Origin: Clostridium sp. UBA6758
Lineage (GTDB): Bacteria; Bacillota; Clostridia; Clostridiales; Clostridiaceae
Assembly (NCBI GenBank): GCA_002453475.1
Contig: DKGY01000094.1
Span: forward strand, 92,590-106,895
Length of the DNA: 14,306 bases
Direction: 5' to 3'
Shown: positions 7,458 through 14,306 of the stretch, one piece after another
Layout: each line of letters opens with the position of its first letter
How positions within the stretch are numbered: the stretch's first letter is position 1
The notes under the pieces: generated by a model
The model's input: only the letters and a program-made list of their open reading frames with translations
Told to the model about the DNA's origin: nothing
Databases searched by the model: none
Translations under genes and position numbers: made by a program

Positions 7458-8414
7458 TTAAAACTTAAACACATCATTCTTTATCTTCTTTAATACTGGT
7501 GGTAAAGATTCTGCTATAGTTTTATTTTTCATATATTCAAGCTCATCTGAGTTTGATTTAAATATTACTTTATATGCATATAAGAATTGATAATCTAAAC
7601 CATACCTATTTACAAAGAAGCTATTAAGCTTTTTATCTCCATATTTAGAATCTCCAACTATAGGATTCCCAAGTTCTGATAAATGAGCTCTTAACTGATG
7701 GCTTCTTCCAGTAAGTAAATTAATTTCTATCAGGGAAAAAGTACCACAGCTTTGAATGGTCTTAACTTCCATAGCAATTTCTTTACTGTTTGGAACTTCA
7801 GTCATATTGACCTTAGAAATGTTTGCATCTTCATTTTTTAAGATATATCCTTTATAAATTCCGTCCTTTATTCTTCCTTGGACAAGAGCCATATAGTACT
7901 TTTCAATACTTCTTTCTCTTATAGCTTCATTAAGAGCTTTTAGATATTTGAAATTTTTGCCGAATATAACCACCCCAGAGGTATTTCTATCTAATCTATT
8001 GCATGGAGCAGGAGTAAAAGTTACTTCTTTTTCAGGTTCATAATCACCCTTGTCATATAGATATGATAACACATAGTCTGTTAAAGTTGGTTCTCCATTC
8101 TTTGTGTCACTGTGTACTAATAAATTAGGCCACTTTTCTACCATAAGTATATTTTCATCTTCATAGGTAATTTTAAGATTATTTTCTATTCTTTCAAATT
8201 TCTTTTTTTCACCACTAGTTTTAATATATCTTATTTCTATGGTGTCTCCCTCTTCTAAAACATACTGCTCTTTAATTTTTTTACCATTTACTCTAATGTC
8301 ACCTTTTCTAAAAGCCTTATATATAGCACTTAAAGGTACATCCTTCAGTAACTTTCTAAGGAATTTATCACATCTTTGACCTGATTCATTTGCACCTATT
8401 TGTATATTGTTCAT
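7458..8414 (-). CDS. RluA-family pseudouridine synthase with S4 domain (318 aa)
   Basis: An RNA-modifying enzyme that converts uridine to pseudouridine, most likely in 23S rRNA as for RluC/RluD relatives. Residues about 10-62 form an S4 RNA-binding domain (CDKFLRKLLKDVPLSAIYKA, then GDIRVNGKKI). The catalytic core holds NRLDRNTSG (139-147) with catalytic Asp142; the family norm is HRLD, and here His is Asn. TGRSHQLRAHLSELGNPIVG (235-254) is the second signature, followed by DSKYG. The start is ATG 8414, with GGAGGA just upstream; an in-frame TTG at 8426 overlaps that site. The gene lies 22 bases after the M20 peptidase and 12 bases before the flippase, and its job is probably housekeeping. 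Confidence 0.92.
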   Translation of the reverse strand: MNNIQIGANESGQRCDKFLRKLLKDVPLSAIYKAFRKGDIRVNGKKIKEQYVLEEGDTIEIRYIKTSGEKKKFERIENNLKITYEDENILMVEKWPNLLVHSDTKNGEPTLTDYVLSYLYDKGDYEPEKEVTFTPAPCNRLDRNTSGVVIFGKNFKYLKALNEAIRERSIEKYYMALVQGRIKDGIYKGYILKNEDANISKVNMTEVPNSKEIAMEVKTIQSCGTFSLIEINLLTGRSHQLRAHLSELGNPIVGDSKYGDKKLNSFFVNRYGLDYQFLYAYKVIFKSNSDELEYMKNKTIAESLPPVLKKIKNDVFKF

Positions 8415-8418
8415 ATTG

Positions 8419-8424
8419 TCCTCC
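8419..8424 (-). promoter_or_regulatory. Ribosome binding site fixing the pseudouridine synthase start
   Basis: GGAGGA on the - strand ends 4 bases before ATG 8414. The upstream in-frame TTG (8426-8424) overlaps it, so the ATG is the real start. Confidence 0.8.
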
Positions 8425-8436
8425 AATATCTATTTC

Positions 8437-9621
8437 TTATAGTTTTTTAAGATAGTTTACAGCCATATTACAATGAACTGCTACTCCTGTTTGTAGACAT
8501 TCCTCATCTATGTCAAATTTACTGCTATGCAGAGGATATATTATTCCTTTTTCAGGGTTTCCACATCCTAATTGATAAAACACAGCTGGAACCTTAAGTG
8601 AAAAATATGCAAAACTTTCTACACCCATAGTAGGCTCTCTTAATATTTTAACCTTATCTTTCCCTAATAGCGATACACTATTATCATAAAATATATTATA
8701 CATATTATCGTCGTTATATAAACATGGATAGCTCTCATCAATTGTAATTTCACAGGTGCCTCTTAAACTTTCTACCTGCATGGTTACAACTTCTTTTAAT
8801 CTATTTTTCATATATTCTCTATCTTCTAGGTTCATAGTTCTAATTATACCAGTTATAGTAACCTTATCTGGTATAATATTGGCTGCTGTACCTCCATTTA
8901 TAGTTCCTATTGTTATTACTACTGGTGATACTGGATTAGTCTCTCTACTTACTAATAGCTGTAAAGCACTTATAACCTGAGATGCTATTACTATAGGGTC
9001 TATACCTTTGTGAGGGCTTGCGCCATGAGCACCCTTACCATAGATTGTTATGGAAAAAGGATTAGAAGCAGCATAGGCTACCCCTTGCTTAAGTCCAATA
9101 GTTCCCACAGCTAGATTTTCATCAACATGACATCCAATTATTGCATCCACATGAGGAGTTTCTAATGCTCCTTCTTCTATCATAATTCTAGCGCCACCAG
9201 TAGTTTCTTCAGCGGGTTCAAAAATAAACTTTATATTTCCTTCTAGTTCTTTTCTATGGTTATTTAAAAGTTTAGCTGATCCTAGTACCATGGTCATATG
9301 GGCATCATGACCACAGGCATGCATTTTACCAATAATCTTAGAAGTATAGCAGTGACTATTTTTTTCTTCAAGAGGTAGTGCATCCATATCACATCTTATA
9401 GCTATAGTTTTTCCATTACTATTACCTGCTTCTCCATATATAGTAGCTACGACACCTGTACCTGCGCAAGAATAAAATTCTATATTCTCATTCCTCAAGA
9501 AATTTTTTATTCTATCAGAAGTTTTATATAAATCAAAATCTAACTCTGGATTTTCATGAAATTCTCTTCTTATATAAATTAATTCTTCACTTATTTGTTT
9601 AGCTTCATGGATAAAGTTCAT
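8437..9621 (-). CDS. M20-family amidohydrolase (N-acyl-amino-acid / hippurate-hydrolase type), 394 aa
   Basis: A cytoplasmic metallopeptidase-type amidohydrolase that removes acyl groups from N-acylated amino acids or related amides. Family landmarks appear in order: RREFHENPEL (18-27), IRCDMDALP (75-83), MHACGHDAHM (100-109), FEPAEETTGGA (134-144), GCHVDE (163-168), the dimerisation-domain signature GKGAHGASPHKGIDP (195-209), and YPLHSSKFDIDEE near the end. Likely metal ligands are Cys103, His105, Glu139, His165 and His365, typical of the M20D branch. The length is normal. AAGGAGGT lies about 7 bases before the ATG, giving strong initiation. It is the first gene of the operon with the pseudouridine synthase and the flippase, transcribed from a near-consensus promoter at 9727-9755 through a hairpin-rich leader. 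The precise substrate cannot be told from sequence. Confidence 0.92.
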   Translation of the reverse strand: MNFIHEAKQISEELIYIRREFHENPELDFDLYKTSDRIKNFLRNENIEFYSCAGTGVVATIYGEAGNSNGKTIAIRCDMDALPLEEKNSHCYTSKIIGKMHACGHDAHMTMVLGSAKLLNNHRKELEGNIKFIFEPAEETTGGARIMIEEGALETPHVDAIIGCHVDENLAVGTIGLKQGVAYAASNPFSITIYGKGAHGASPHKGIDPIVIASQVISALQLLVSRETNPVSPVVITIGTINGGTAANIIPDKVTITGIIRTMNLEDREYMKNRLKEVVTMQVESLRGTCEITIDESYPCLYNDDNMYNIFYDNSVSLLGKDKVKILREPTMGVESFAYFSLKVPAVFYQLGCGNPEKGIIYPLHSSKFDIDEECLQTGVAVHCNMAVNYLKKL

Positions 9622-9665
9622 CTGAAACCTCCTTACTGATAATTATATATTATATACAAATATAC

Positions 9666-9707
9666 AAAAAAATAATAGACTTGAAGTCTATTTAAGAGAA
9701 GTCTTAA
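9666..9707 (-). promoter_or_regulatory. Tandem-hairpin leader with T-run ahead of the M20 operon (possible attenuator)
   Basis: In the 5' leader, TTAAGA/TCTTAA (9707-9702 and 9697-9692, 4-base loop) forms a first hairpin. AATAGACT/AGTCTATT (9692-9685 and 9681-9674, 3-base loop) forms a second, followed one base later by seven T (9672-9666). AGACTT in the first hairpin could instead pair with AAGTCT in the second, so the two structures may compete. The second stem is AT-rich and may be a weak terminator. No known riboswitch or T-box signature is seen. Confidence 0.45.
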
Positions 9708-9726
9708 CTATATTGTACTTCAAACC

Positions 9727-9755
9727 ATTATATAACAGAAAAGCTTTCCTTTCAA
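9727..9755 (-). promoter_or_regulatory. Near-consensus vegetative promoter of the M20 operon
   Basis: TTGAAA (9755-9750), a 17-base spacer and a perfect TATAAT (9732-9727) on the - strand fit a sigma-A promoter with a start near 9720. This gives a leader of about 100 bases to the M20 ATG at 9621. Confidence 0.7.
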
Positions 9756-10210
9756 TATTATAGTGAAATATGTTTCAGTCTAGTAGAAGTTGATGAGTCA
9801 TTACTTGAAAAAATGCCTATTAATTTGTAATCCTTCTTATAGTCTATAACTATGAATATATGTAACATTTTATCTATATGACTATGGATAATTTCCTCTA
9901 AGAAACTAGTTAAATATAGACCTATACAAATATTGAAATATATAAATATTAAACTATATAACTATTTTACTAGTTGTAGTTATAGTGCAGATTTGATGAG
10001 GCTTACCATATTTTGAATCGTAATCAAATACCTATCTGCTACCCATAAAATTTTTATTCTCATTTCAAAATCGGCTATTACCTATATATTAAAAAGTTAA
10101 ATTCATCTATTGCAATCATAATATTTGCCAAATTCATTTTATTCATATCCTCGTAGTTTAAATTATTGCTATATTACAGTTTATTAATATTTTATTTGAA
10201 AATAACCTTG

Positions 10211-10244
10211 AAAAAGAGATTTTAGTATTTCTCCTAAAATCTCT
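10211..10244 (-). terminator. Intrinsic terminator of the CWB2-propeller gene
   Basis: A perfect 11-bp inverted repeat (arms 10215-10225 and 10234-10244, 8-base loop) is followed on the - strand by TTTT (10214-10211). It lies about 35 bases past the TAA stop at 10278. Confidence 0.75.
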
Positions 10245-10277
10245 AATATATTTTTATTATATTTTTCTTTAAAACTT

Positions 10278-12239
10278 TTAATTATTAATATTCATTAGTA
10301 AATTTCTATTTTGAGCTAACCCTATTCTCCATTTTCCACTTTTATTTTTTGCAGAATAGAATAGCAAATATCTATCTTTTAACTTTACTAAACTAGATTT
10401 ATATAAGGTTTTATTATCAAAAGCAAAGTAATTTGGATTTACATCTAGTATTTTCTTAAATAATGAAAAATTAATTCCATCTTTAGAAAAAGTATAATAT
10501 AATCCTTGCTTTGAAAAGTCTCCATCAGTGTATCCATTAATTACAAGTTCATAGCCTAAGTCTGTCTCTATTATGTCATGATGCCATAAGTTAAAATTTG
10601 AAGGTTTATTTTTGAAATTACACTTTATCACTTTGTCGAAATTTTTCCAATCAGTAGTTTCAGTATAATATAAATTCTGACTATAATTTGAAAACCATAA
10701 TTTATATTTATTATCACTATAAATAATTATAGGACATACATAATTATAAGTTTGCTTAAAGGTATCTTGACTCAACATCAACTCTTTGTTGCTCCAAATT
10801 TTACCATCTACGCTTTTCACCCTGTATATCATATTTACTTCATTATTAGGTCCACTGCCATCTTGTTTTCCAGGATTATATCTAAAGTATACCTCCATTA
10901 CATTATTAACAAGACATAGGGTTATATCAGAATAATGTCCTCCATGATTTACATCAATAGGTATATCTAAAGGACTTTTACATCCTTCTAAAGCTTTATA
11001 GTTTAACCCATCATTACTAACTAATATCTGTGGGTTTTCATATTTGTCATTGCTATTAGGATATGGAGTAATTCCCATCCAATATCTGTATCCATTCCAT
11101 CCGTTTTCCATGTATATAACCTTAGGATGCACTGCTTGATTACTATTATCATAAGTTGGTGTTGCTAAGGGTTTTTCAGCATTATAAAACGTCTTTCCAA
11201 GATATTCAGGAGTAAGCAAATCATCACTTATGAGACTTGTATCTCCTATTGCAAAGATTTTTTCTATATTACCTACGTTGCTTACCAAAAATTGCTCCAT
11301 ATATGGATACAGATTATCTTTTTGTGCAAAAATCAATGGATAATTAAAATTACAACATATGGCTCCCCCACAAAGTATACTTGCTGGATTCTCTGGAGAA
11401 GCAATCACAAGTATAGAAAAATCCAAGTTATTTTTGTTCTCTGTTAGAATATTGTAATTGGCTTTATAAATATCTTTTGTATTTATTATTTGTAAATTTA
11501 AATCAGAGTAAGCGTCATAAAAAGCATTATTTTTCCCTATAAAGTAACAGGATATTTTTTCCTTAGATTTTAGAAACTTATAGATTTGCGAATAATCATC
11601 TTGAAGTATTATTATTGGGATTTGCTCACTTGCAGCGATAGAACCTACAACCATTACATCACTTAGATTTTCCTCTGTTACTATAAAGTATTTATCACTA
11701 TTACCAACTTTATTTGCTATATTAATGGAAACATCTGAAAGATTTATTCCTTCAATTCTATCTACTATTAAACCTTCATTAATTAGTTGCTCTTCTACAT
11801 TACTAGATATAGTGGTTTCATCACCTATAATTATTATTTTGCTAGCATTTAAATCTCGAATTTCTTCTTTTACATTCCTATCTAGATTTTCACTCCCATT
11901 TAAAAGAATTGGTGCATCATACATGTTAGAAAGGGGAAGAGCAATATAACCTTCTAAGGGATTTTCATCACTTACCATTATTACATTTTCAGATGTATCA
12001 AGTGCGGATTTAGCTATTTTTATGGATGTATCAATATTAGAGGTACCATACACCCTAATATTATTAAATATATCCTTAGATGTGACTGTTACATCAATCT
12101 TAGTGTCAGTACTTGATATTTCATTACAATTATTAAAAATAGTAGGAGAGAACCTTTTTATTAATGTTAAAAATATTGAAATTACAATAAGAAACAAAAC
12201 AAAATTTTTAGTTTTCTTTTTTCTTCTAATTTTGTTCAT
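10278..12239 (-). CDS. Cell-wall-binding (CWB2-like) repeat protein with C-terminal glycoside-hydrolase-like propeller (653 aa)
   Basis: A surface protein with three parts. Residues about 1-30 are basic and then hydrophobic (KNFVLFLIVISIFLTLI), a signal or membrane anchor. Residues about 60-345 hold roughly three CWB2-type repeats (Clostridium cell-wall-binding family 2): IRVYGTSNIDTSIKIA, APILLNGSENL and SKIIIIGDETTISSNVEEQL, then divergent copies near 180-250 and 275-345 ending IEKIFAIGDTSLISDDLL. CWB2 modules anchor proteins to anionic wall polymers. Residues about 370-645 have repeated short W/Y-rich strands with HPKVIYMENGWNGYRYWMGI, ENPQILVSNDGLNY, KLWFSNYSQNLYYTET and KWRIGLA, resembling the five-bladed propellers of GH43-related glycosidases; catalytic acids were not assigned. 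The repeats lack the usual conserved Arg/Gly pattern in places, so they are divergent. GAGGGG about 8 bases upstream supports the start. Its neighbour is a secreted polysaccharide deacetylase. Confidence 0.75.
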   Translation of the reverse strand: MNKIRRKKKTKNFVLFLIVISIFLTLIKRFSPTIFNNCNEISSTDTKIDVTVTSKDIFNNIRVYGTSNIDTSIKIAKSALDTSENVIMVSDENPLEGYIALPLSNMYDAPILLNGSENLDRNVKEEIRDLNASKIIIIGDETTISSNVEEQLINEGLIVDRIEGINLSDVSINIANKVGNSDKYFIVTEENLSDVMVVGSIAASEQIPIIILQDDYSQIYKFLKSKEKISCYFIGKNNAFYDAYSDLNLQIINTKDIYKANYNILTENKNNLDFSILVIASPENPASILCGGAICCNFNYPLIFAQKDNLYPYMEQFLVSNVGNIEKIFAIGDTSLISDDLLTPEYLGKTFYNAEKPLATPTYDNSNQAVHPKVIYMENGWNGYRYWMGITPYPNSNDKYENPQILVSNDGLNYKALEGCKSPLDIPIDVNHGGHYSDITLCLVNNVMEVYFRYNPGKQDGSGPNNEVNMIYRVKSVDGKIWSNKELMLSQDTFKQTYNYVCPIIIYSDNKYKLWFSNYSQNLYYTETTDWKNFDKVIKCNFKNKPSNFNLWHHDIIETDLGYELVINGYTDGDFSKQGLYYTFSKDGINFSLFKKILDVNPNYFAFDNKTLYKSSLVKLKDRYLLFYSAKNKSGKWRIGLAQNRNLLMNINN

Positions 12240-12475
12240 TAACCCACCCCTCTATATTATTTTGTAAACATTTTCTATAGCTATACTTTAGATATATGAA
12301 TATTTTATAAATTTAATTGATAACTATGTGCAAATGTACTCTATTAATAAACTAACTGTAATTATACTACCAGTATACTTTTTCAAATTTAAAATTCTCT
12401 TCTTATTGGCTTAATATGTCACTCACAAAATTTGAAATAAAATACCTAAACTTATCCTATTATTATAGAATAAAT

Positions 12476-13222
12476 TTATTTTGATTTAATTGGAAAAGTA
12501 TATTCAGGCATATCTTCTGTAATAGCTCTAAATTCATAACCCTTTTCTTTATAGTATTCTATCACCCTTGGAAGTGCTATACATGTATTTTTATGTACAT
12601 AATCACAATGCATTAATAAGATTATTGGATGTTTTGTAACATTTGTTTTTGTTGCTTCTCGATACAATTTATCAGGAGATGTTTTATAATTAACACCGTC
12701 AGACATAAATGCATTCCAATCATATATTTTAAAATTGTTTTTATGAAGCATGTTCAAAAATTCTTTATTTAATTTTTTACTACTTCCCCAAGGAAATCTT
12801 ATGATATTTGGCTTAATGCCAACAACATTATAAATTTCATTTTGACATTTTAACATTTCTTCTATAAAATTTTTATTACATGAATATATACTTTTGTAGT
12901 TATGAGTAAATGTATGAAGTCCTATGCCATGACCTTCATTATATATTCTCTTAACCACAGTCTCTTGGTTTTCTATTTGATTCCCAATTAAGAAGAAAGT
13001 AGCTTTTACATCATATTCTTTTAATGTATCTAAAACCTTATCTGTCATTATACTAGGGCCATCATCAAAAGTTAAATATATTATCTTGTTATCTGTCTCC
13101 TCTTTTATATCTAAAGAATCTGCTTTTACACTATTACTACATGTAAAAATCAAACAACTTATTATTAAAAAAATTACTACTGATGTTTTATATATAGATA
13201 TGTAAGTTCCTTTAAAATTCAT
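12476..13222 (-). CDS. Secreted NodB-type polysaccharide deacetylase (248 aa)
   Basis: Carbohydrate esterase family 4: it removes N-acetyl (or O-acetyl) groups from a polysaccharide such as peptidoglycan, outside the membrane. A signal peptide is visible (basic start, hydrophobic VVIFLIISCLIFTC, likely cleavage after VKA at residue 34). All five NodB motifs are present: TFDDGP (51-56, catalytic base Asp53 and metal ligand Asp54), HTFTH (103-107, metal-binding His103 and His107), RFPWGSS (142-148), DWNA (168-171) and ILLMH (201-205, catalytic His205). It should therefore be active. The length fits a stand-alone peptidoglycan deacetylase with no wall-binding domain. An AGAGGA ribosome site lies about 10 bases before the ATG. 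The CWB2-propeller gene follows 236 bases downstream with no clear terminator between, so partial co-transcription is possible. It could belong to the PdaA/PdaB-like sporulation group; the sequence does not decide. Confidence 0.92.
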   Translation of the reverse strand: MNFKGTYISIYKTSVVIFLIISCLIFTCSNSVKADSLDIKEETDNKIIYLTFDDGPSIMTDKVLDTLKEYDVKATFFLIGNQIENQETVVKRIYNEGHGIGLHTFTHNYKSIYSCNKNFIEEMLKCQNEIYNVVGIKPNIIRFPWGSSKKLNKEFLNMLHKNNFKIYDWNAFMSDGVNYKTSPDKLYREATKTNVTKHPIILLMHCDYVHKNTCIALPRVIEYYKEKGYEFRAITEDMPEYTFPIKSK

Positions 13223-13351
13223 ATTATATATATCCTCTTTTTCTTAAAATTAATTTTTAAAGATATTATTTCATATTAAATATTTTTACCTTAATATTGA
13301 TTAAAATAAGTGGAAACATATTCCTTTATAAATTAAAACTAATATTTTATA

Positions 13352-13383
13352 ATAAAAAAGAGAAGTTTCTTATAACTCCTCTT
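13352..13383 (-). terminator. Intrinsic terminator downstream of the resolvase remnant
   Basis: A 10-bp stem with one G-U pair (arms 13374-13383 and 13358-13367, 6-base loop) is followed on the - strand by a T-rich run (TTTTTTATT, overlapping the stem end). It sits about 20 bases past the remnant's stop at 13403 and probably belonged to the original recombinase gene. Confidence 0.75.
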
Positions 13384-13402
13384 AGCTTGCATAGTCATTT
13401 TA

Positions 13403-13654
13403 TTATTCGTCTTTTATTGCTTTAATATATTTGTGTGATATAGGTCTACTAACATTACACATATTTGCATAATCTGTCTTGCTAATATTTCCATTGATAT
13501 ATAACTCATAGTGTTCTTTTATTTTCTATAGTACTTTATCCAGTGTTAGTTGTAATCTACCCAGTATTTTTCTTTTTGATCTAGCATTATCCACTCCAGA
13601 TTTAACTCTTTGACTTATCATGTTATGTTCTAACTCACTAAAAACACCCGTCAT
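13403..13654 (-). pseudogene. C-terminal remnant of a serine recombinase (resolvase/invertase), broken by an in-frame stop
   Basis: Read from 13654, the frame gives MTGVFSELEHNMISQRVKSG, then VDNARSKRKILGRLQLTLDKVL, a TAG stop at 13528-13526, and in the same frame KIKEHYELYINGNISKTDYA, NMCNVSRPISHKYIKAIKDE and TAA. The first part matches the long E-helix of small serine recombinases (usual form FAEFERxxIxERxKxGxxxARxxGxxxGRP). The second part matches their C-terminal helix-turn-helix, which binds the crossover site. The N-terminal catalytic domain with the nucleophilic serine (normally about 100 more residues) is gone; upstream in-frame stops follow and no YxRVS motif was found. One nonsense codon plus a truncation make it inactive. 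The adjoining foreign-looking gene may have arrived with, or replaced, the missing half. Confidence 0.82.
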
Positions 13655-13756
13655 TTATTTAAACTGTAGAAAAGAAATATTTGGTATGATATACTAATTT
13701 TAAGATGTAACGAAAAATTTTATATTATCTTGTTATGGATATTAAAGAGGGGGGCT

Positions 13757-14305
13757 ATGCAAATGAAAACTATGCTGAAGATTATGCGAATGCGTAAAAA
13801 CAAAATTCCTGATGATATATTGTCTTTGTTTGAGCACATTGTTCAAACATATAAAGGAGACGAATGCGATGAAAAATTTATAAAAGCGATGGAAGAACAT
13901 CTCGCCAAGGAGCAACGCTTCCGGCTATACGAGCAAAATGGAAGTTGTAGCGGTACTGGGTACGATAAAGAACGCAAAGCCTTCGCACTTAAACACGCTG
14001 ACAAGCCCATTGCCGAAAGGCTGGAACTATTTATAAATACCTTTGGCAGAACAGCCGTTTTGAATGATGATAATACAATCACAGTCACTTTTGCCTGTAA
14101 CCATGGATACTACAAGCATGCGCCAAAAGGAATGTTTCGATTTCCGGCATCAATTGAAACATATTTTGAAAGATGCGCAGGTGGGCGTTTGTATGAATAC
14201 CAAAAAGCATTAGGAATAAAACTGAAGATTAAGTCAGTTGATGTGTCTCCTCTTAGCGAAAATATTGTAAATCCCGTTGTATTTACGTTTGAGATAGTGG
14301 ATTAA
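13757..14305 (+). CDS. Unrecognised 182-aa cysteine-containing protein of foreign base composition
   Basis: Function not recognised. The protein is soluble with no signal peptide or membrane segment. The N-terminal half is mostly helical and charged; then come NGSCSGTGYD (about 61-70), a helix with AERLELFINTFGRT (86-99), a strand region DDNTITVTFACNHGYYKHAP (104-123) and YFERCAGGRLYEYQKALGIKLKIKSV (136-161). Cys37, Cys64, Cys114 and Cys140 with His116 and His121 could bind a metal. The C-terminal layout (Cys, then an E/Y-rich helix, LGIKL and a final FTFEI strand) vaguely recalls small DUF6144-like proteins, from memory and not tested. A sampled 120 bases (13861-13980) are about 45% G+C, against about 31% in the deacetylase gene, pointing to transfer. 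The start is ATG 13757, with GAGG 6 bases upstream; ATG 13763 is an alternative. The gene ends one base before the window edge. Confidence 0.7.
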   Translation: MQMKTMLKIMRMRKNKIPDDILSLFEHIVQTYKGDECDEKFIKAMEEHLAKEQRFRLYEQNGSCSGTGYDKERKAFALKHADKPIAERLELFINTFGRTAVLNDDNTITVTFACNHGYYKHAPKGMFRFPASIETYFERCAGGRLYEYQKALGIKLKIKSVDVSPLSENIVNPVVFTFEIVD

Positions 14306-14306
14306 T

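Larger units (their letters stand above)
9622..10277. other. 656-base gene-free stretch between the M20 operon and the CWB2 gene
   Basis: The left end holds the operon's leader and promoter (9622-9755) and the right end holds a terminator (10211-10244). Between about 9780 and 10210 nothing longer than about 26 codons is open with a convincing start. On the - strand two short frames, beginning near 10145 (MNKMNLANIM...) and near 10067 (MRIKILWVAD...), have no clear ribosome binding site and may be chance or gene debris. A loose inverted repeat based on AACTAGT (9904-9910 and 9969-9975) flanks a very AT-rich core. No family was recognised. Confidence 0.6.

Noticed and set aside
8756..8980. Open frame of 74 codons on the + strand
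   Set aside because: It sits inside the well-supported M20 peptidase gene on the other strand and shows no recognisable domain.
9622..9727. T-box or amino-acid riboswitch in the M20 operon leader
   Set aside because: The leader is only about 100 bases and lacks the conserved T-box sequence; only simple hairpins are visible.
11725..11949. Open frame of 74 codons on the + strand
   Set aside because: It is antisense to the CWB2 repeats with no initiation signal.
12022..12267. Open frame of 81 codons on the + strand
   Set aside because: It lies antisense to the N-terminus of the CWB2-propeller gene, has no family motif, and mirrors that gene's hydrophobic and repeat coding.
12361..12390. Promoter for the CWB2-propeller gene (TATAAT at 12366-12361 on the - strand)
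   Set aside because: The nearest TTGAAA is only 14 bases upstream, too close for a standard promoter, and the region is AT-rich enough to give chance matches.
13667..13695. Promoter for the 182-aa gene (TATACT at 13690-13695)
   Set aside because: The matching -35 (TAGAAA) is weak and other equally poor candidates exist nearby.
13827..13847. GTTTGA/TCAAAC inverted repeat as an operator or recombination site
   Set aside because: It is a short 6-bp repeat inside coding sequence of the 182-aa gene with no second copy seen.
13843..14088. Open frame of 81 codons on the - strand
   Set aside because: It is antisense within the 182-aa gene, is low-complexity Ser/Leu-rich, and has no ribosome binding site.

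Overview
The window looks like a chromosomal segment of a low-G+C, endospore-forming Firmicute, most likely a Clostridium or close relative. The reasons are roughly 30% G+C (hand counts), strong GGAGG-type Shine-Dalgarno sites, two SpoVB/MurJ-type flippases, a clostridial zinc phospholipase C-family protein and cell-wall-binding (CWB2) repeats. No RNA genes, CRISPR arrays or complete insertion sequences were seen.

Left part (1-4081, all on the - strand). A small class I methyltransferase-like protein is translationally coupled (ATGA overlap) to a B12-binding-type radical SAM protein that runs off the left edge. Upstream of it lies a zinc-dependent phospholipase C-family protein without a signal peptide, ending in a clear terminator. 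Next comes a membrane-anchored beta-propeller of the soluble glucose/sorbosone dehydrogenase type.

Middle (4236-9621). A SpoVB-like flippase on the + strand converges on a second MurJ/YtgP-like flippase on the - strand, and the two share a long two-way terminator hairpin. The second flippase is the last gene of a tight three-gene - strand operon: M20 aminoacylase-type peptidase, RluA-family pseudouridine synthase, flippase. This operon has a near-consensus vegetative promoter and a leader with two tandem hairpins followed by a T-run.

Right part (9622-13222). A 656-base gap holds that promoter and leader and a terminator for the next gene. Two cell-surface genes on the - strand follow. One is a large protein joining an N-terminal anchor, CWB2-like repeats and a C-terminal glycoside-hydrolase-like propeller. 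The other is a secreted NodB polysaccharide deacetylase. With the flippases they suggest a cell-envelope theme for much of the window.

Right edge (13223-14306). This is an accessory scar: the C-terminal remnant of a serine resolvase (- strand, broken by an in-frame TAG and lacking its catalytic half), its surviving terminator, and a + strand gene of clearly higher G+C (about 45% in a sampled stretch against about 31% next door) encoding an unrecognised 182-residue cysteine-containing protein, probably acquired horizontally.

Four gene starts were moved inward because the longer open frames begin inside the ribosome binding site. Function calls are based on motifs recognised by eye; no database search was run.
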